NCBI RefSeq assembly: GCF_030499515.1
Contig: NZ_JASTWJ010000001.1
Location: forward strand, 2,522,001-2,586,000
DNA: 64,000 nucleotides
Direction: 5' to 3'
From: Streptomyces sp. DT2A-34
GTDB lineage: Bacteria; Actinomycetota; Actinomycetes; Streptomycetales; Streptomycetaceae
Each line of letters begins with the position of its first letter. Position 1 is the stretch's first letter. Position numbers and translations under genes: made by a program. Below the pieces are notes generated by a model. It had not been told where the DNA came from and ran no database searches. It saw only the letters and a program-made list of their open reading frames with translations. This document shows, one piece after another, positions 37,695 through 46,076 of the stretch.

Positions 37695-38852
37695 TCAGCC
37701 CGCCACCGAGACCGAAGGCTCGCCCGAGGTGGCGCCGTCCGCCTCCATCTGTTCGGCCAGCTTCATGGCCTCCTCGATGAGGGTCTCGACGATCTTGGAC
37801 TCGGGGACGGTCTTGATGACCTCGCCCTTGACGAAGATCTGGCCCTTGCCGTTGCCGGAGGCGACGCCGAGGTCGGCCTCGCGGGCCTCGCCGGGGCCGT
37901 TCACCACGCAGCCCATGACGGCCACCCGCAGCGGGACCTCCATGCCGGTCAGGCCCGCCGTGACCTCCTCGGCCAGCTTGTAGACGTCGACCTGGGCGCG
38001 GCCGCAGGACGGGCAGGAGACGATCTCCAGGCCGCGCTGCTTGAGGTTCAGGGACTCCAGGATCTGGATGCCGACCTTCACTTCCTCGGCGGGGGGAGCC
38101 GACAGGGACACGCGGATCGTGTCGCCGATGCCCTGGGAGAGGAGGGCGCCGAAGGCGACAGCGGACTTGATCGTGCCCTGGAAGGCCGGGCCCGCCTCGG
38201 TGACGCCGAGGTGGAGCGGGTAGTCGCACTGGGCGGCGAGCTGCTTGTACGCCTCGATCATGATGACCGGGTCGTTGTGCTTGACCGAGATCTTGATGTC
38301 CCGGAAGTCGTGCTCCTCGAAGAGCGAGGCCTCCCAGAGCGCCGATTCGACCAGGGCCTCGGGCGTCGCCTTGCCGTACTTCTGCAGCAGGCGCCGGTCC
38401 AGGGAGCCGGCGTTGACGCCGATGCGGATCGGGGTGCCGTGGTCCTTGGCGGCCCGCGCGATCTCCTTGACCTTGTCGTCGAACTGCTTGATGTTGCCGG
38501 GGTTCACGCGGACCGCGGCGCAGCCGGCCTCGATGGCCGCGAAGACGTACTTGGGCTGGAAGTGGATGTCCGCGATCACCGGGATCTGGGACTTGCGGGC
38601 AATCGTCGCGAGGGCGTCGGCGTCGTCCTGGGTCGGGCAGGCCACGCGCACGATCTGGCAGCCGGAGGCCGTGAGCTCGGCGATCTGCTGGAGGGTGGCG
38701 CCGATGTCGGACGTACGGGTCGTGGTCATCGACTGCACGGACACCGGGGCGTCTCCGCCTACCGCCACGGAGCCGACCTGGATCTGCCGGCTCTTCCGGC
38801 GCTCGGCAACCCTGGTCGGAACGGACGGCATGCCGAGAGAAATCGCAGTCAT
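37695..38852 (-). CDS. ispG: 4-hydroxy-3-methylbut-2-en-1-yl diphosphate synthase (flavodoxin/ferredoxin)
   Basis: 385 aa from ATG 38852. Family motifs are [58 protein letters not shown] and NPGNIK. The [4Fe-4S] ligands lie in [13 protein letters not shown] and [12 protein letters not shown]. IspG converts MEcPP to HMBPP in the MEP isoprenoid pathway and needs an electron donor. dxr of the same pathway lies just upstream, separated by rseP. The frame could start 59 codons earlier, but that part overlaps no ribosome-binding site and lacks conserved sequence. Confidence 0.97.
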   Translation of the reverse strand: MTAISLGMPSVPTRVAERRKSRQIQVGSVAVGGDAPVSVQSMTTTRTSDIGATLQQIAELTASGCQIVRVACPTQDDADALATIARKSQIPVIADIHFQPKYVFAAIEAGCAAVRVNPGNIKQFDDKVKEIARAAKDHGTPIRIGVNAGSLDRRLLQKYGKATPEALVESALWEASLFEEHDFRDIKISVKHNDPVIMIEAYKQLAAQCDYPLHLGVTEAGPAFQGTIKSAVAFGALLSQGIGDTIRVSLSAPPAEEVKVGIQILESLNLKQRGLEIVSCPSCGRAQVDVYKLAEEVTAGLTGMEVPLRVAVMGCVVNGPGEAREADLGVASGNGKGQIFVKGEVIKTVPESKIVETLIEEAMKLAEQMEADGATSGEPSVSVAG

Positions 38853-39008
38853 CTGCTGTGCAACCCCAAGTCGTGGATCAAGGTCCGGTCCCGTCAGCAG
38901 CGGGCTCCAGGCTTCGAGATTACGGCACGGGCCCTCACCCCAGCACTCCCCCACCTCGAATGCACTCGGCGGGGGGACCCCCATCGGCCCGTAAACCCAC
39001 TCAATGGA

Positions 39009-39044
39009 AGGCGGCCCGGGACTCCCCATGATCCCGGGCCGCCT
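39009..39044 (-). terminator. Terminator hairpin after rseP
   Basis: A 13-bp perfect stem (AGGCGGCCCGGGA with its complement) around a 10-nt loop lies 15 bp beyond the rseP stop. It should end the dxr-rseP transcript before ispG, which then needs its own promoter in 38853-39008; none was identified by eye. Confidence 0.85.
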
Positions 39045-39058
39045 CGAACTCCGTGTGA

Positions 39059-40363
39059 CTAGGAGATTCTGACCGGGTTAACCACGTCCGCGACCAGTAC
39101 GAGGAGTGTGAAGCAGATGAAGATTCCGGCGACGACGTAAGCCACCGGCATCAGCTTCGCCACATCGAACGGACCCGGGTCCGGGCGGCGCAGCACCTTC
39201 GCCGTGTTGCGGCGCAGCGACTCCCACAGGGCGCCCGCGATGTGGCCGCCGTCGAGCGGCAGCAGCGGGAGCATGTTGAACAGGAACAGGGAGAGGTTGA
39301 AGCCGGCCAGGAGGAACACGAAGGTGGCCAGCTGCTGCGAGGCGGGGATGTCCAGCGTGGCGATCTCACCGCTCACCCGTGCCGCGCCGACGATGCCCAT
39401 CGGGGAGTCCGGTTCGCGCGGGCCGTCACCGAAGGCCGCGTCCCACAGTGCGGGGATCTTGGAGGGCAGGGCGACGAGGGAGTCGACGGCCTCGCCGACC
39501 CGGTCGGTCATCCAGGTCACCGAGTCGCCGAAGTCCTGTTTGACGACGCCGGTGGCCGCGCTGAAGCCGAGGAAGCCGGCCTGGACGTACTTGCCCTCGA
39601 CATACGCGCCGCCGGAGTCCTTCTGCACGACCCAGTTGGTGGCGATCTTCGCGTGCAGGGTCAGTTCCTCGCCCTTGCGGTCGACGACGATCGGGACGCT
39701 CTCGCCGGCGCTGCCGCGGATGAGGTCGGAGAGGGTGTTCCAGTCCTCGGTCCGGACCCCGTCGAAGGAGACGATCTTGTCGCCGGCCTTCATGCCCGCG
39801 GCCGCGGCCGGGGACTTGTCGTCGGACGCCTTGCAGTCCTCGCGCTTCTCCTTCTGGTCGATGACACACTGGGAGACCGAGCTGACGGTGGTGGTCTGCT
39901 GCTGGATGCCGAAGCCCATCAGCACGGTGAGGAACAGGGCCACCGCGAGGACGAGGTTCATGAAGGGGCCCGCGAACATCACGATCACGCGCTTCCACGG
40001 CTTGCGCGTGTAGAACAGGCGGCTCTCGTCGCCGGGGCGCAGCTCCTCGTAGGACTGTGCGCGGGCGTCCTCGATCATGCCGCGCCAGGGCGAGGTGGAG
40101 CGGGCTTCGAGGCGGCCGTCGGGGCCGGGCGGGAACATGCCGATCATGCGGATGTAGCCGCCGAACGGGATCGCCTTGATGCCGTACTCGGTCTCGCCCT
40201 TGTTCCGCGACCAGATGGTCGGGCCGAAGCCGACCATGTACTGCGGCACCCGGATGCCGAACAGCTTGGCCGTGGACAGGTGGCCCAGCTCGTGCCATGC
40301 GATCGAGAAGAGCAGCCCGACCGCGAACAGCACTATGCCGAGGATGAACATCAGGGTCGTCAT
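39059..40363 (-). CDS. rseP: Site-2 intramembrane zinc metalloprotease (RseP/M50 family)
   Basis: 434 aa from ATG 40363, overlapping the dxr stop (ATGA), with GGAGG upstream. H24-E-L-G-H28 in the first transmembrane helix ([19 protein letters not shown]) and the LDG motif in [19 protein letters not shown] are the zinc-site signatures. [14 protein letters not shown] is the membrane-reentrant region, and a PDZ domain lies at about 175-270 ([18 protein letters not shown]). It cleaves membrane-embedded substrates such as anti-sigma factors. Terminal helices complete four membrane spans. Coupling to dxr is common in bacteria. Confidence 0.95.
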   Translation of the reverse strand: MTTLMFILGIVLFAVGLLFSIAWHELGHLSTAKLFGIRVPQYMVGFGPTIWSRNKGETEYGIKAIPFGGYIRMIGMFPPGPDGRLEARSTSPWRGMIEDARAQSYEELRPGDESRLFYTRKPWKRVIVMFAGPFMNLVLAVALFLTVLMGFGIQQQTTTVSSVSQCVIDQKEKREDCKASDDKSPAAAAGMKAGDKIVSFDGVRTEDWNTLSDLIRGSAGESVPIVVDRKGEELTLHAKIATNWVVQKDSGGAYVEGKYVQAGFLGFSAATGVVKQDFGDSVTWMTDRVGEAVDSLVALPSKIPALWDAAFGDGPREPDSPMGIVGAARVSGEIATLDIPASQQLATFVFLLAGFNLSLFLFNMLPLLPLDGGHIAGALWESLRRNTAKVLRRPDPGPFDVAKLMPVAYVVAGIFICFTLLVLVADVVNPVRIS

Positions 40364-41616
40364 GCACGGGCCTCCGCCGTGTGTACCGCCAGTTCCTGTG
40401 CCCGCCTGCGGGCCCAGGTCTCCGCTTCGAGGACGTCCGCGACGGTGAGTGAGGTTCCCGCCCGCGGGGCGCCGTGTTCCTCCACCACCCGCGTCACGGT
40501 CTCCATGATCCCGTTGAACGGCAGTGCGCCGGCCCGGAAGGCCTCCACGCACTCCTCGTTGGCCGCATTGAACACCGCGGGCGCGGTGCCCGCGAGCTCG
40601 CCCACGTGGCGCGCCAGGTCGACCGACGGGAACGCGTCGTTGTCGAGCGGGAAGAACTCCCAGGTCGACGCCTTGCTCCAGTCGAACGTGGGGGCGGCGT
40701 CGGGGACGCGCTCCGGCCAGCCGAGGCCGATGGCGATCGGCCCACGCATGTCGGGGGGCGTCGCCTGGGCGATCGTGGATCCGTCCGTGAACTCAACCAT
40801 CGAGTGAACATACGACTGGGGATGCACGACCACCTCAATGCGGTCGAAGGAAATGTCGTAGAGCAGGTGCGCCTCGATGACCTCCAGACCCTTGTTGACG
40901 AGGGTCGCGGAGTTGATCGTGATGACCGGGCCCATGGCCCAGGTGGGGTGGGCGAGGGCGTCCTCGACCGTCACGTGGGCCAGCTCGGCCTTCGTGCGGC
41001 CGCGGAAGGGGCCGCCGGACGCCGTGACGACAAGCTTGCGGACGTCCGCGCGCGTGCCGGACGCCAGCGCCTGGAACAGGGCCGCGTGCTCGGAGTCGAC
41101 CGGGATGATCTGCCCGGGCTTGGCGAGGGCCTTGACCAGCGGGCCGCCGACGATGAGCGACTCCTTGTTGGCGAGCGCGAGGGTGCGGCCCGCCTCCAGG
41201 GCGGCGAGGGTGGGCGCGAGGCCGATGGAGCCGGTGATGCCGTTCAGGACGGTGTGGCAGTCGGAGGCGGCGACCTGTGTGGCGGCGTCCGGGCCGGACA
41301 GGATCTCGGGGAGCGGCTCCCCCGTGCCGTACTGGGCCGTCAGAGCTTCCCGCAGTGCCGGTACGACGTCCTCGCGGGCGACCGCGACGGTCCGCGCCCT
41401 CAGCCGGTACGCCTGCTCGGCGAGGAGGGCGACCCGGCCGCCGTTGGCGGACAGGGCGGTGACCCGGAACCGGTCGGGGTTGCGCAGCACGAGGTCGATG
41501 GCCTGGGTGCCGATCGAGCCGGTGGAGCCGAGGATCACCACGTCCTTGGGGCCGTCGCCCGCCACGGGGTCGTAGACGAGATGCGGGTCGGCGAGGGGGG
41601 CTGGACTGTCGCTCAT
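40360..41616 (-). CDS. dxr: 1-deoxy-D-xylulose 5-phosphate reductoisomerase
   Basis: 418 aa from ATG 41616, with a G-run just before it; a longer frame upstream shows no conservation. The NADPH site is [18 protein letters not shown]. Active-site sequences are [62 protein letters not shown] and [18 protein letters not shown]. It makes MEP from DXP with NADPH and a divalent metal, the first committed step of the pathway. It is the first gene of dxr-rseP, behind a terminator that isolates it from the acyl-CoA dehydrogenase. Confidence 0.98.
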   Translation of the reverse strand: MSDSPAPLADPHLVYDPVAGDGPKDVVILGSTGSIGTQAIDLVLRNPDRFRVTALSANGGRVALLAEQAYRLRARTVAVAREDVVPALREALTAQYGTGEPLPEILSGPDAATQVAASDCHTVLNGITGSIGLAPTLAALEAGRTLALANKESLIVGGPLVKALAKPGQIIPVDSEHAALFQALASGTRADVRKLVVTASGGPFRGRTKAELAHVTVEDALAHPTWAMGPVITINSATLVNKGLEVIEAHLLYDISFDRIEVVVHPQSYVHSMVEFTDGSTIAQATPPDMRGPIAIGLGWPERVPDAAPTFDWSKASTWEFFPLDNDAFPSVDLARHVGELAGTAPAVFNAANEECVEAFRAGALPFNGIMETVTRVVEEHGAPRAGTSLTVADVLEAETWARRRAQELAVHTAEARA

Positions 41617-41684
41617 CCCCCCATTGTGGCCGTAAGGGCCGACAGGAAGGACAGGGCGTCCCCATCGGCGGGTAACAGGACGGT

Positions 41685-41712
41685 GAGGGGTCACTGCGGG
41701 CAGTGACCCCTC
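41685..41712 (-). terminator. Terminator hairpin after the acyl-CoA dehydrogenase gene
   Basis: A 12-bp perfect stem (GAGGGGTCACTG with its complement) encloses the tetraloop CGGG. It lies 10 bp beyond the acyl-CoA dehydrogenase stop on the minus strand and upstream of dxr. Confidence 0.88.
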
Positions 41713-41722
41713 GGGGTGTCCG

Positions 41723-43657
41723 TCACCTGATCGGGCGGTGCACGTTCTCCCGCCGGCTCGGGCCCGGTGTCGCGTCGGCGATCCACGGGGCGCCGTCGTC
41801 CGACGGGTCGACGATCCCTTGCTCCAGCCACTCGTACGTGCCCGACATCACGCCCTTGACGACCTTGCGGTCGAGGTCGTCGGTGTTGGACCACAGGCGG
41901 CCGAAGAGCTCCTCGATGCGCAGGCGGGCCTGGTGGCAGAAGGCGTCGGCGAGCTGGTAGGCCTCGCGGCCGTGCTCGCCCTGGCCGCGCAGGTGCTCGG
42001 CGCGGACACAGGCCGCGCTCATGGCGAACAACTCGGCGCCGATGTCCACGACCCGGCCGAGGAAGCCCTGCTTGGTCTCCATGCGGCCCTGCCAGCGGGA
42101 CATGCCGTAGAAGGTGGAGCGGGCGAGCTTGCGGGACGTTCGTTCGACGTAGCGCAGGTGAGCGGACAGGTCGACGCCGCGTTTGAACTCGCCGAACGAG
42201 TACGGCAGTTGCCCCTGCCCCGCGACCAGCTTCGGCAGCCACTTGGCGTAGAAGACGCCGGCGTTCGCGCCCGCCTTCGCCTTGTCCTGGAGGGACTTTT
42301 CGGGGTCGATGAGGTCGCCGGCGACCGAGAGGTGGGCGTCGACGGCCTCGCGGGCGATCAGGAGGTGCATGATCTCCGTCGAGCCCTCGAAGATGCGGTT
42401 GATGCGCAGGTCGCGCAGGACCTGCTCGGCGGCGACGGCGCGCTCGCCGCGGGCCCGCAGCGACTCGGCCGTCTCGAAGCCGCGGCCGCCGCGGATCTGC
42501 ACGAGTTCGTCGGCGATCGTCCAGGCCATCTCGGAGGCGTAGAGCTTGGCGAGGGCGCCTTCGATACGGATGTCGTTGCGGTCCTCGTCGGCCATCTGCG
42601 AGGCGAGGTCGGTGACGGCCTCCAGGGCGAAGGTGGTGGCCGCGATGAAGGAGATCTTCGAGCCGACGGCCTCGTGGTGCGCGAGCGGCTTGCCCCACTG
42701 CTCGCGCGCCGCCGACCACTCGCGGGCGATCTTCAGGCACCACTTGCCGGCGGCGACGCAGGAGGCGGGGAGCGAGAGCCGCCCTGTGTTGAGGGTGGTG
42801 AGGGCGATCTTCAGGCCGGCGCCCTCGGGGCCGATGCGGTTGGCGGCGGGGACGCGGACCTGGTGGAAGCGGGTGACGCCGTTCTCGATGCCGCGCAGGC
42901 CCATGAAGGCGTTGCGGTTCTCGACCGTGATGCCGGGCGAGTTGGTCTCGACGACGAAGGCGGTGATGCCGCCCTTGTGGCCCTCGGACTTGGGCACGCG
43001 GGCCATGACGACGAGGAGGTCGGCGACGACGCCGTTGGTCGTCCACAGCTTGACCCCGTCGAGGACGTAGTCGTCCCCGTCCGGTACGGCGGAGGTGGCG
43101 AGGCGGGCCGGGTCGGAGCCCACGTCGGGCTCGGTCAGCAGGAAGGCGCTGATGTCGGTGCGGGCGCAGCGCGGCAGGAACCGCTCCTTCTGTTCCGGGG
43201 TGCCGAAGAGCTTGAGCGGCTGGGGTACGCCGATCGACTGATGGGCGGAGAGCAGGACGCCGATCGCCGGGGACGCCGAGCCGGCCAGGGCGAGGGCCTT
43301 GTTGTAGTAGACCTGGCCGAGGCCGAGCCCGCCGTACTTGGTGTCGATCTTCATGCCGAAGGCGCCGAGCTCCTTGAGCCCGTCGATCACGTCGTCGGGG
43401 ATGCGGGCCTCGCGCTCGATGAGGGCGCCGTCGACCTTCGTCTCGACGAAGTCGCGCAGTTTGGCGAGGAACTCCTCGCCGCGCTGGGCGGCCTCGTCGG
43501 TGGGCATCGGGTGGGGGTGGATGAGGTCGAGGCGGAAGCGGCCGAGGAACAGTTCCTTGGCGAAGCTGGGCTTGCGCCATTCCTGTTGCCGGGCGGCCTC
43601 CGCCACCTGGCGGGCCTCACGCTCACTGACAGTAGGCTTCGGGGGTGCTGCGGACAT
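41723..43657 (-). CDS. Acyl-CoA dehydrogenase, long (about 640 aa) type
   Basis: 644 aa from ATG 43657 (GAGGTG 6 nt upstream); a GTG three codons earlier is the alternative. The ACAD core shows FLLTEPDVGSDPARLAT, WTTNGVVADLLVVMARV, GLRGIENGVTRFHQVRVP, GRLSLPASCVAAGKWCL, QIRGGRGFETAESLR and RIFEGSTEIMHLLIAREA. A C-terminal extension of about 180 residues resembles the longer VLCAD-like enzymes. It would oxidise acyl-CoA with FAD; chain length is unknown. The gene is monocistronic by its terminator. The region 43658-43767 holds its promoter, including a GGGTACATAC...GGGTAGC element of unclear meaning. Confidence 0.93.
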   Translation of the reverse strand: MSAAPPKPTVSEREARQVAEAARQQEWRKPSFAKELFLGRFRLDLIHPHPMPTDEAAQRGEEFLAKLRDFVETKVDGALIEREARIPDDVIDGLKELGAFGMKIDTKYGGLGLGQVYYNKALALAGSASPAIGVLLSAHQSIGVPQPLKLFGTPEQKERFLPRCARTDISAFLLTEPDVGSDPARLATSAVPDGDDYVLDGVKLWTTNGVVADLLVVMARVPKSEGHKGGITAFVVETNSPGITVENRNAFMGLRGIENGVTRFHQVRVPAANRIGPEGAGLKIALTTLNTGRLSLPASCVAAGKWCLKIAREWSAAREQWGKPLAHHEAVGSKISFIAATTFALEAVTDLASQMADEDRNDIRIEGALAKLYASEMAWTIADELVQIRGGRGFETAESLRARGERAVAAEQVLRDLRINRIFEGSTEIMHLLIAREAVDAHLSVAGDLIDPEKSLQDKAKAGANAGVFYAKWLPKLVAGQGQLPYSFGEFKRGVDLSAHLRYVERTSRKLARSTFYGMSRWQGRMETKQGFLGRVVDIGAELFAMSAACVRAEHLRGQGEHGREAYQLADAFCHQARLRIEELFGRLWSNTDDLDRKVVKGVMSGTYEWLEQGIVDPSDDGAPWIADATPGPSRRENVHRPIR

Positions 43658-43767
43658 GAGGCTCACCTCGCCGCGAATCGGGATCTTGGGCCGTTTGGTT
43701 ACCGACGGGTGCTACCCGATCGTATGTACCCGATTCCGGGCGACCCCACCACCCCGCGCGCGTCCGT

Positions 43768-44577
43768 TCAGCCGATGTTGACGGAGTACGCCTTGGTGTC
43801 CAGGCGGCCGGTTCCCTTGAAGACCTCGGTGCCGGACTCGATGCCGGAGACGTACTTGTCGTTGCTGAGCAGGTTGCGCCGGACGAGTGCCTGGGTGAAG
43901 TCGTCGAGGTTGAGCGTGGCCTTGGTGGTGTTGGCGCGGCGGACGAAGGAGTGGACCTTCCAGCCGATGTCGCCCTCGTAGATGTCCCACATCGCGCCGC
44001 CCAGGCTGACGCTGCCGTATTTGGTGCCCAGCGGGCCCGCGCCGCCCTGGCGGTTGAGCCAGATCATGACCTCGTCGGTGGGCTGGTCCTGCCAGTCGGC
44101 GGTGTTCTTGGTGTGCAGCCACAGGTCGTAGGCGACGTTCATGGTGCCGGGGTTGGAGCTGACCGAGAACTCCCAGCTCGTCCGGACCGGCTTGCGGTCG
44201 CCGACGCGGATCGGCAGGCCGGTCGTCGCCTTGTCGACCTTCCAGCCCCAGTGCCAGCCGAGGACGGTGGAGGCGTACGTCTTGACGTCGTAGTCCTTGC
44301 CCGTGGCGCTGTTGGCCAGGCTGTAGTCCGTGCCCCAGGAGATCGTCGAGCCCGACCGGGAGTTGTCCCAGACGCACTGGGTGCCGGTGAACTTGCCCTC
44401 GTTCCAGAGGTTGTTGTTCACGTAGTACTTGCCGAGCGTGATCGTGTCGAAGGCCGCGCACTTCTTGCTCGACTCGTCCGCCTGGGCGACGGTGACACCG
44501 GCGGCGGCCGCGAGGGCGACCGCGGCGGAGACGAGGGTCTTCGCCTTCTTGGACAGGCGGGGGCGGCGGTGCTGCAT
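43768..44577 (-). CDS. Secreted GH12 endoglucanase/xyloglucanase
   Basis: 269 aa from ATG 44577. A signal peptide (KKAKTLVSAAVALAAAAGVTVAQA) precedes a single GH12 domain: CAAFDTITLGKYYVNNNLWNEG, QCVWDNSR, SWEFSVSSNPGTMNVAYDLWLH. The nucleophile Glu is E168 (TDEVMIWLN), and the acid/base is probably E246 (VSGIESGTEVF). It should hydrolyse internal beta-1,4-glucan bonds of xyloglucan or cellulose outside the cell. It faces away from the LacI gene across a region with two palindromic operators, so it is likely repressed by that protein. Confidence 0.93.
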   Translation of the reverse strand: MQHRRPRLSKKAKTLVSAAVALAAAAGVTVAQADESSKKCAAFDTITLGKYYVNNNLWNEGKFTGTQCVWDNSRSGSTISWGTDYSLANSATGKDYDVKTYASTVLGWHWGWKVDKATTGLPIRVGDRKPVRTSWEFSVSSNPGTMNVAYDLWLHTKNTADWQDQPTDEVMIWLNRQGGAGPLGTKYGSVSLGGAMWDIYEGDIGWKVHSFVRRANTTKATLNLDDFTQALVRRNLLSNDKYVSGIESGTEVFKGTGRLDTKAYSVNIG

Positions 44578-44826
44578 GGGGGACGGTCCTTCCGGGGCTG
44601 GATCGCTTACGTCCCCTCAGTGGCCGCCGCCTCCGGGAAAGGTTCCGTCACCGGCGCGTCCCCCGGCCCGCGCACCGCCGACACCGCATCGGTCGTCATG
44701 GTAGGGAGGAAGCCGCGCCCCGGAAGCCCATCGCGGACACGCGCCCCGGAAAGCCGTCCCGGGCACGCGGCGCGGAGGGCCGGCGTACCCGCCGAGGCCC
44801 GCGTCGGCACCCTCGGGAAACTCTGA

Positions 44827-44842
44827 GTCGAAGCGCTTCGAC
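44827..44842. promoter_or_regulatory. LacI-type operator O1
   Basis: GTCGAAGCGCTTCGAC is a perfect 16-bp palindrome with the central CG typical of LacI-family sites. It lies just upstream of the rightward promoter of the lacI-type gene and about 250 bp before the GH12 start on the other strand. Confidence 0.88.
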
Positions 44843-44848
44843 AACCTA

Positions 44849-44877
44849 TGGACACCCACCCCCGGTGGAGCTACTGT
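44849..44877 (+). promoter_or_regulatory. Predicted promoter of the LacI-type gene
   Basis: TGGACA (44849-44854) and TACTGT (44872-44877) are separated by 17 bp, a good spacing for a housekeeping sigma factor. The spacer starts with CCCACCCCCGG, identical to the one upstream of the GH3 gene. Transcription would start near 44884, between operators O1 and O2. Confidence 0.5.
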
Positions 44878-44916
44878 CGAACCACCCACACACCTGCCCC
44901 TATTCGCACCGCGCAC

Positions 44917-44933
44917 TGTCGAAGCGCTTCACA
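44917..44933. promoter_or_regulatory. LacI-type operator O2
   Basis: TGTCGAAGCGCTTCACA has the same GAAGCGCTTC core as the other three sites, with less symmetric flanks. It ends 16 nt before the start codon of the LacI gene, which suggests autoregulation. Confidence 0.85.
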
Positions 44934-44949
44934 AAGCTTGGAGAGCTGG

Positions 44950-45966
44950 ATGGTCACCCTCGCCGAGGTCGCCCAGCACGCCGGAGTCTCGGCGAGCACG
45001 GTGAGCTATGTCCTCAGCGGCAAGCGGTCCATCTCCGCGACCACCCGGACGCGGGTCGAGCAGAGCATCCGCGAACTCGGCTACCACCCGAACGCGGGCG
45101 CCCGTGCCCTGGCCAGCAGCAAGTCGAACATCATCGCGCTGATGATCCCGCTGCGCACCGACATGTATGTGCCGGTGATGATGGAGATCGCCATCGCGGT
45201 GGCCACCACGGCCCGTACGCACGGATACGACGTGCTGCTGCTGACCGGCGAGGAGGGCCCCGACGCCGTACGCCGGGTCACCGGCAGCGGGCTGGCCGAC
45301 GCGATGATCCTGATGGACGTCCAGCTGGACGACGAGCGGCTGCCGCTGCTGCGCGGCACCGACCAGCCGTCCGTGCTGATCGGGCTGCCGGCCGACACCT
45401 CCGGGCTGACCTGCGTCGATCTCGACTTCAAGGCGACCGGCGCGCTGTGTGTGGAGCATCTGGCGATGCTGGGGCACCGGGACATCGCTGTCATAGGCGA
45501 GGCCCCGGCCGTGTACGAGCGGCACACCGGTTTCGCCGAGCGCACGCTGGACGGACTCCGGCTGCGTTCCCAGGAGTTGGGGATGCGGCTGCTGCACCGG
45601 CCCTGCGAGGGCGGGTACGACGCGATGGCCGTCACCCTGGCCCGGATACTCGACGAGCGGCCGAGCACCACGGGGTTCGTCGTGCAGAACGAGTCGGCGG
45701 TCGAGCCGCTGCTCGCCCTGCTCCGCCAGCAGGGCCGGGCCGTGCCGGAGGACGTGTCGGTGGTCGGCATCTGCCCCGACCAGGTCGCCACCCAGGCCTC
45801 GGTGCGGCTGACGTCCGTCTCCATTCCCGCGCAGGAGATGGGCCGGCATGCCGTGCAGCAGCTGGTCGCCAAGCTGGAGGGACGCGGCAGCGACGAAGTC
45901 GTGCTGATCGCACCCGAGTTGACCCAGCGGGCGAGCACGGGCCCGGCGCCGTCCGCCACCCACTGA
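44950..45966 (+). CDS. LacI family transcriptional regulator of the xyloglucan locus
   Basis: 338 aa from ATG 44950 (GGAGAG upstream). The N-terminal helix-turn-helix is VTLAEVAQHAGVSASTVSYVLSGKRSIS, with the hinge helix region at GYHPNAGARALASSKSN. The periplasmic-binding-protein-like effector domain follows (IALMIPLRTDMYVPVMMEIAIA, ADAMILMDVQLDD, LGHRDIAVIGE, DVSVVGICPDQ). Its own promoter region carries two palindromes of the CGAAGCGCTTCG type, and the same palindrome flanks the ABC transporter/GH3 promoters 16 kb away. The inducer is probably a xyloglucan fragment or cello-oligosaccharide. It resembles CebR-type regulators, but the operator sequence differs from the classical CebR box. 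Confidence 0.92.
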   Translation: MVTLAEVAQHAGVSASTVSYVLSGKRSISATTRTRVEQSIRELGYHPNAGARALASSKSNIIALMIPLRTDMYVPVMMEIAIAVATTARTHGYDVLLLTGEEGPDAVRRVTGSGLADAMILMDVQLDDERLPLLRGTDQPSVLIGLPADTSGLTCVDLDFKATGALCVEHLAMLGHRDIAVIGEAPAVYERHTGFAERTLDGLRLRSQELGMRLLHRPCEGGYDAMAVTLARILDERPSTTGFVVQNESAVEPLLALLRQQGRAVPEDVSVVGICPDQVATQASVRLTSVSIPAQEMGRHAVQQLVAKLEGRGSDEVVLIAPELTQRASTGPAPSATH

Positions 45967-46076
45967 CCGTTTCCCCACCCGCTCTCCCACCCCCGTTCTC
46001 CCGCCTCCTTTCCGCACCGAGCCCTTACCGGGCACCCCCATGTCTGCCCCCGCCGCCCTCTTCAGGAGCGCCTCTC

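Larger units (their letters stand above)
44578..44949. promoter_or_regulatory. Divergent GH12/LacI control region
   Basis: This 372-bp gene-free region holds operators at 44827-44842 and 44917-44933 and a rightward promoter at 44849-44877. The part next to the GH12 start (44578-44820) should contain the leftward promoter, which I could not place. Short frames through it lack ribosome-binding sites. Confidence 0.7.
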
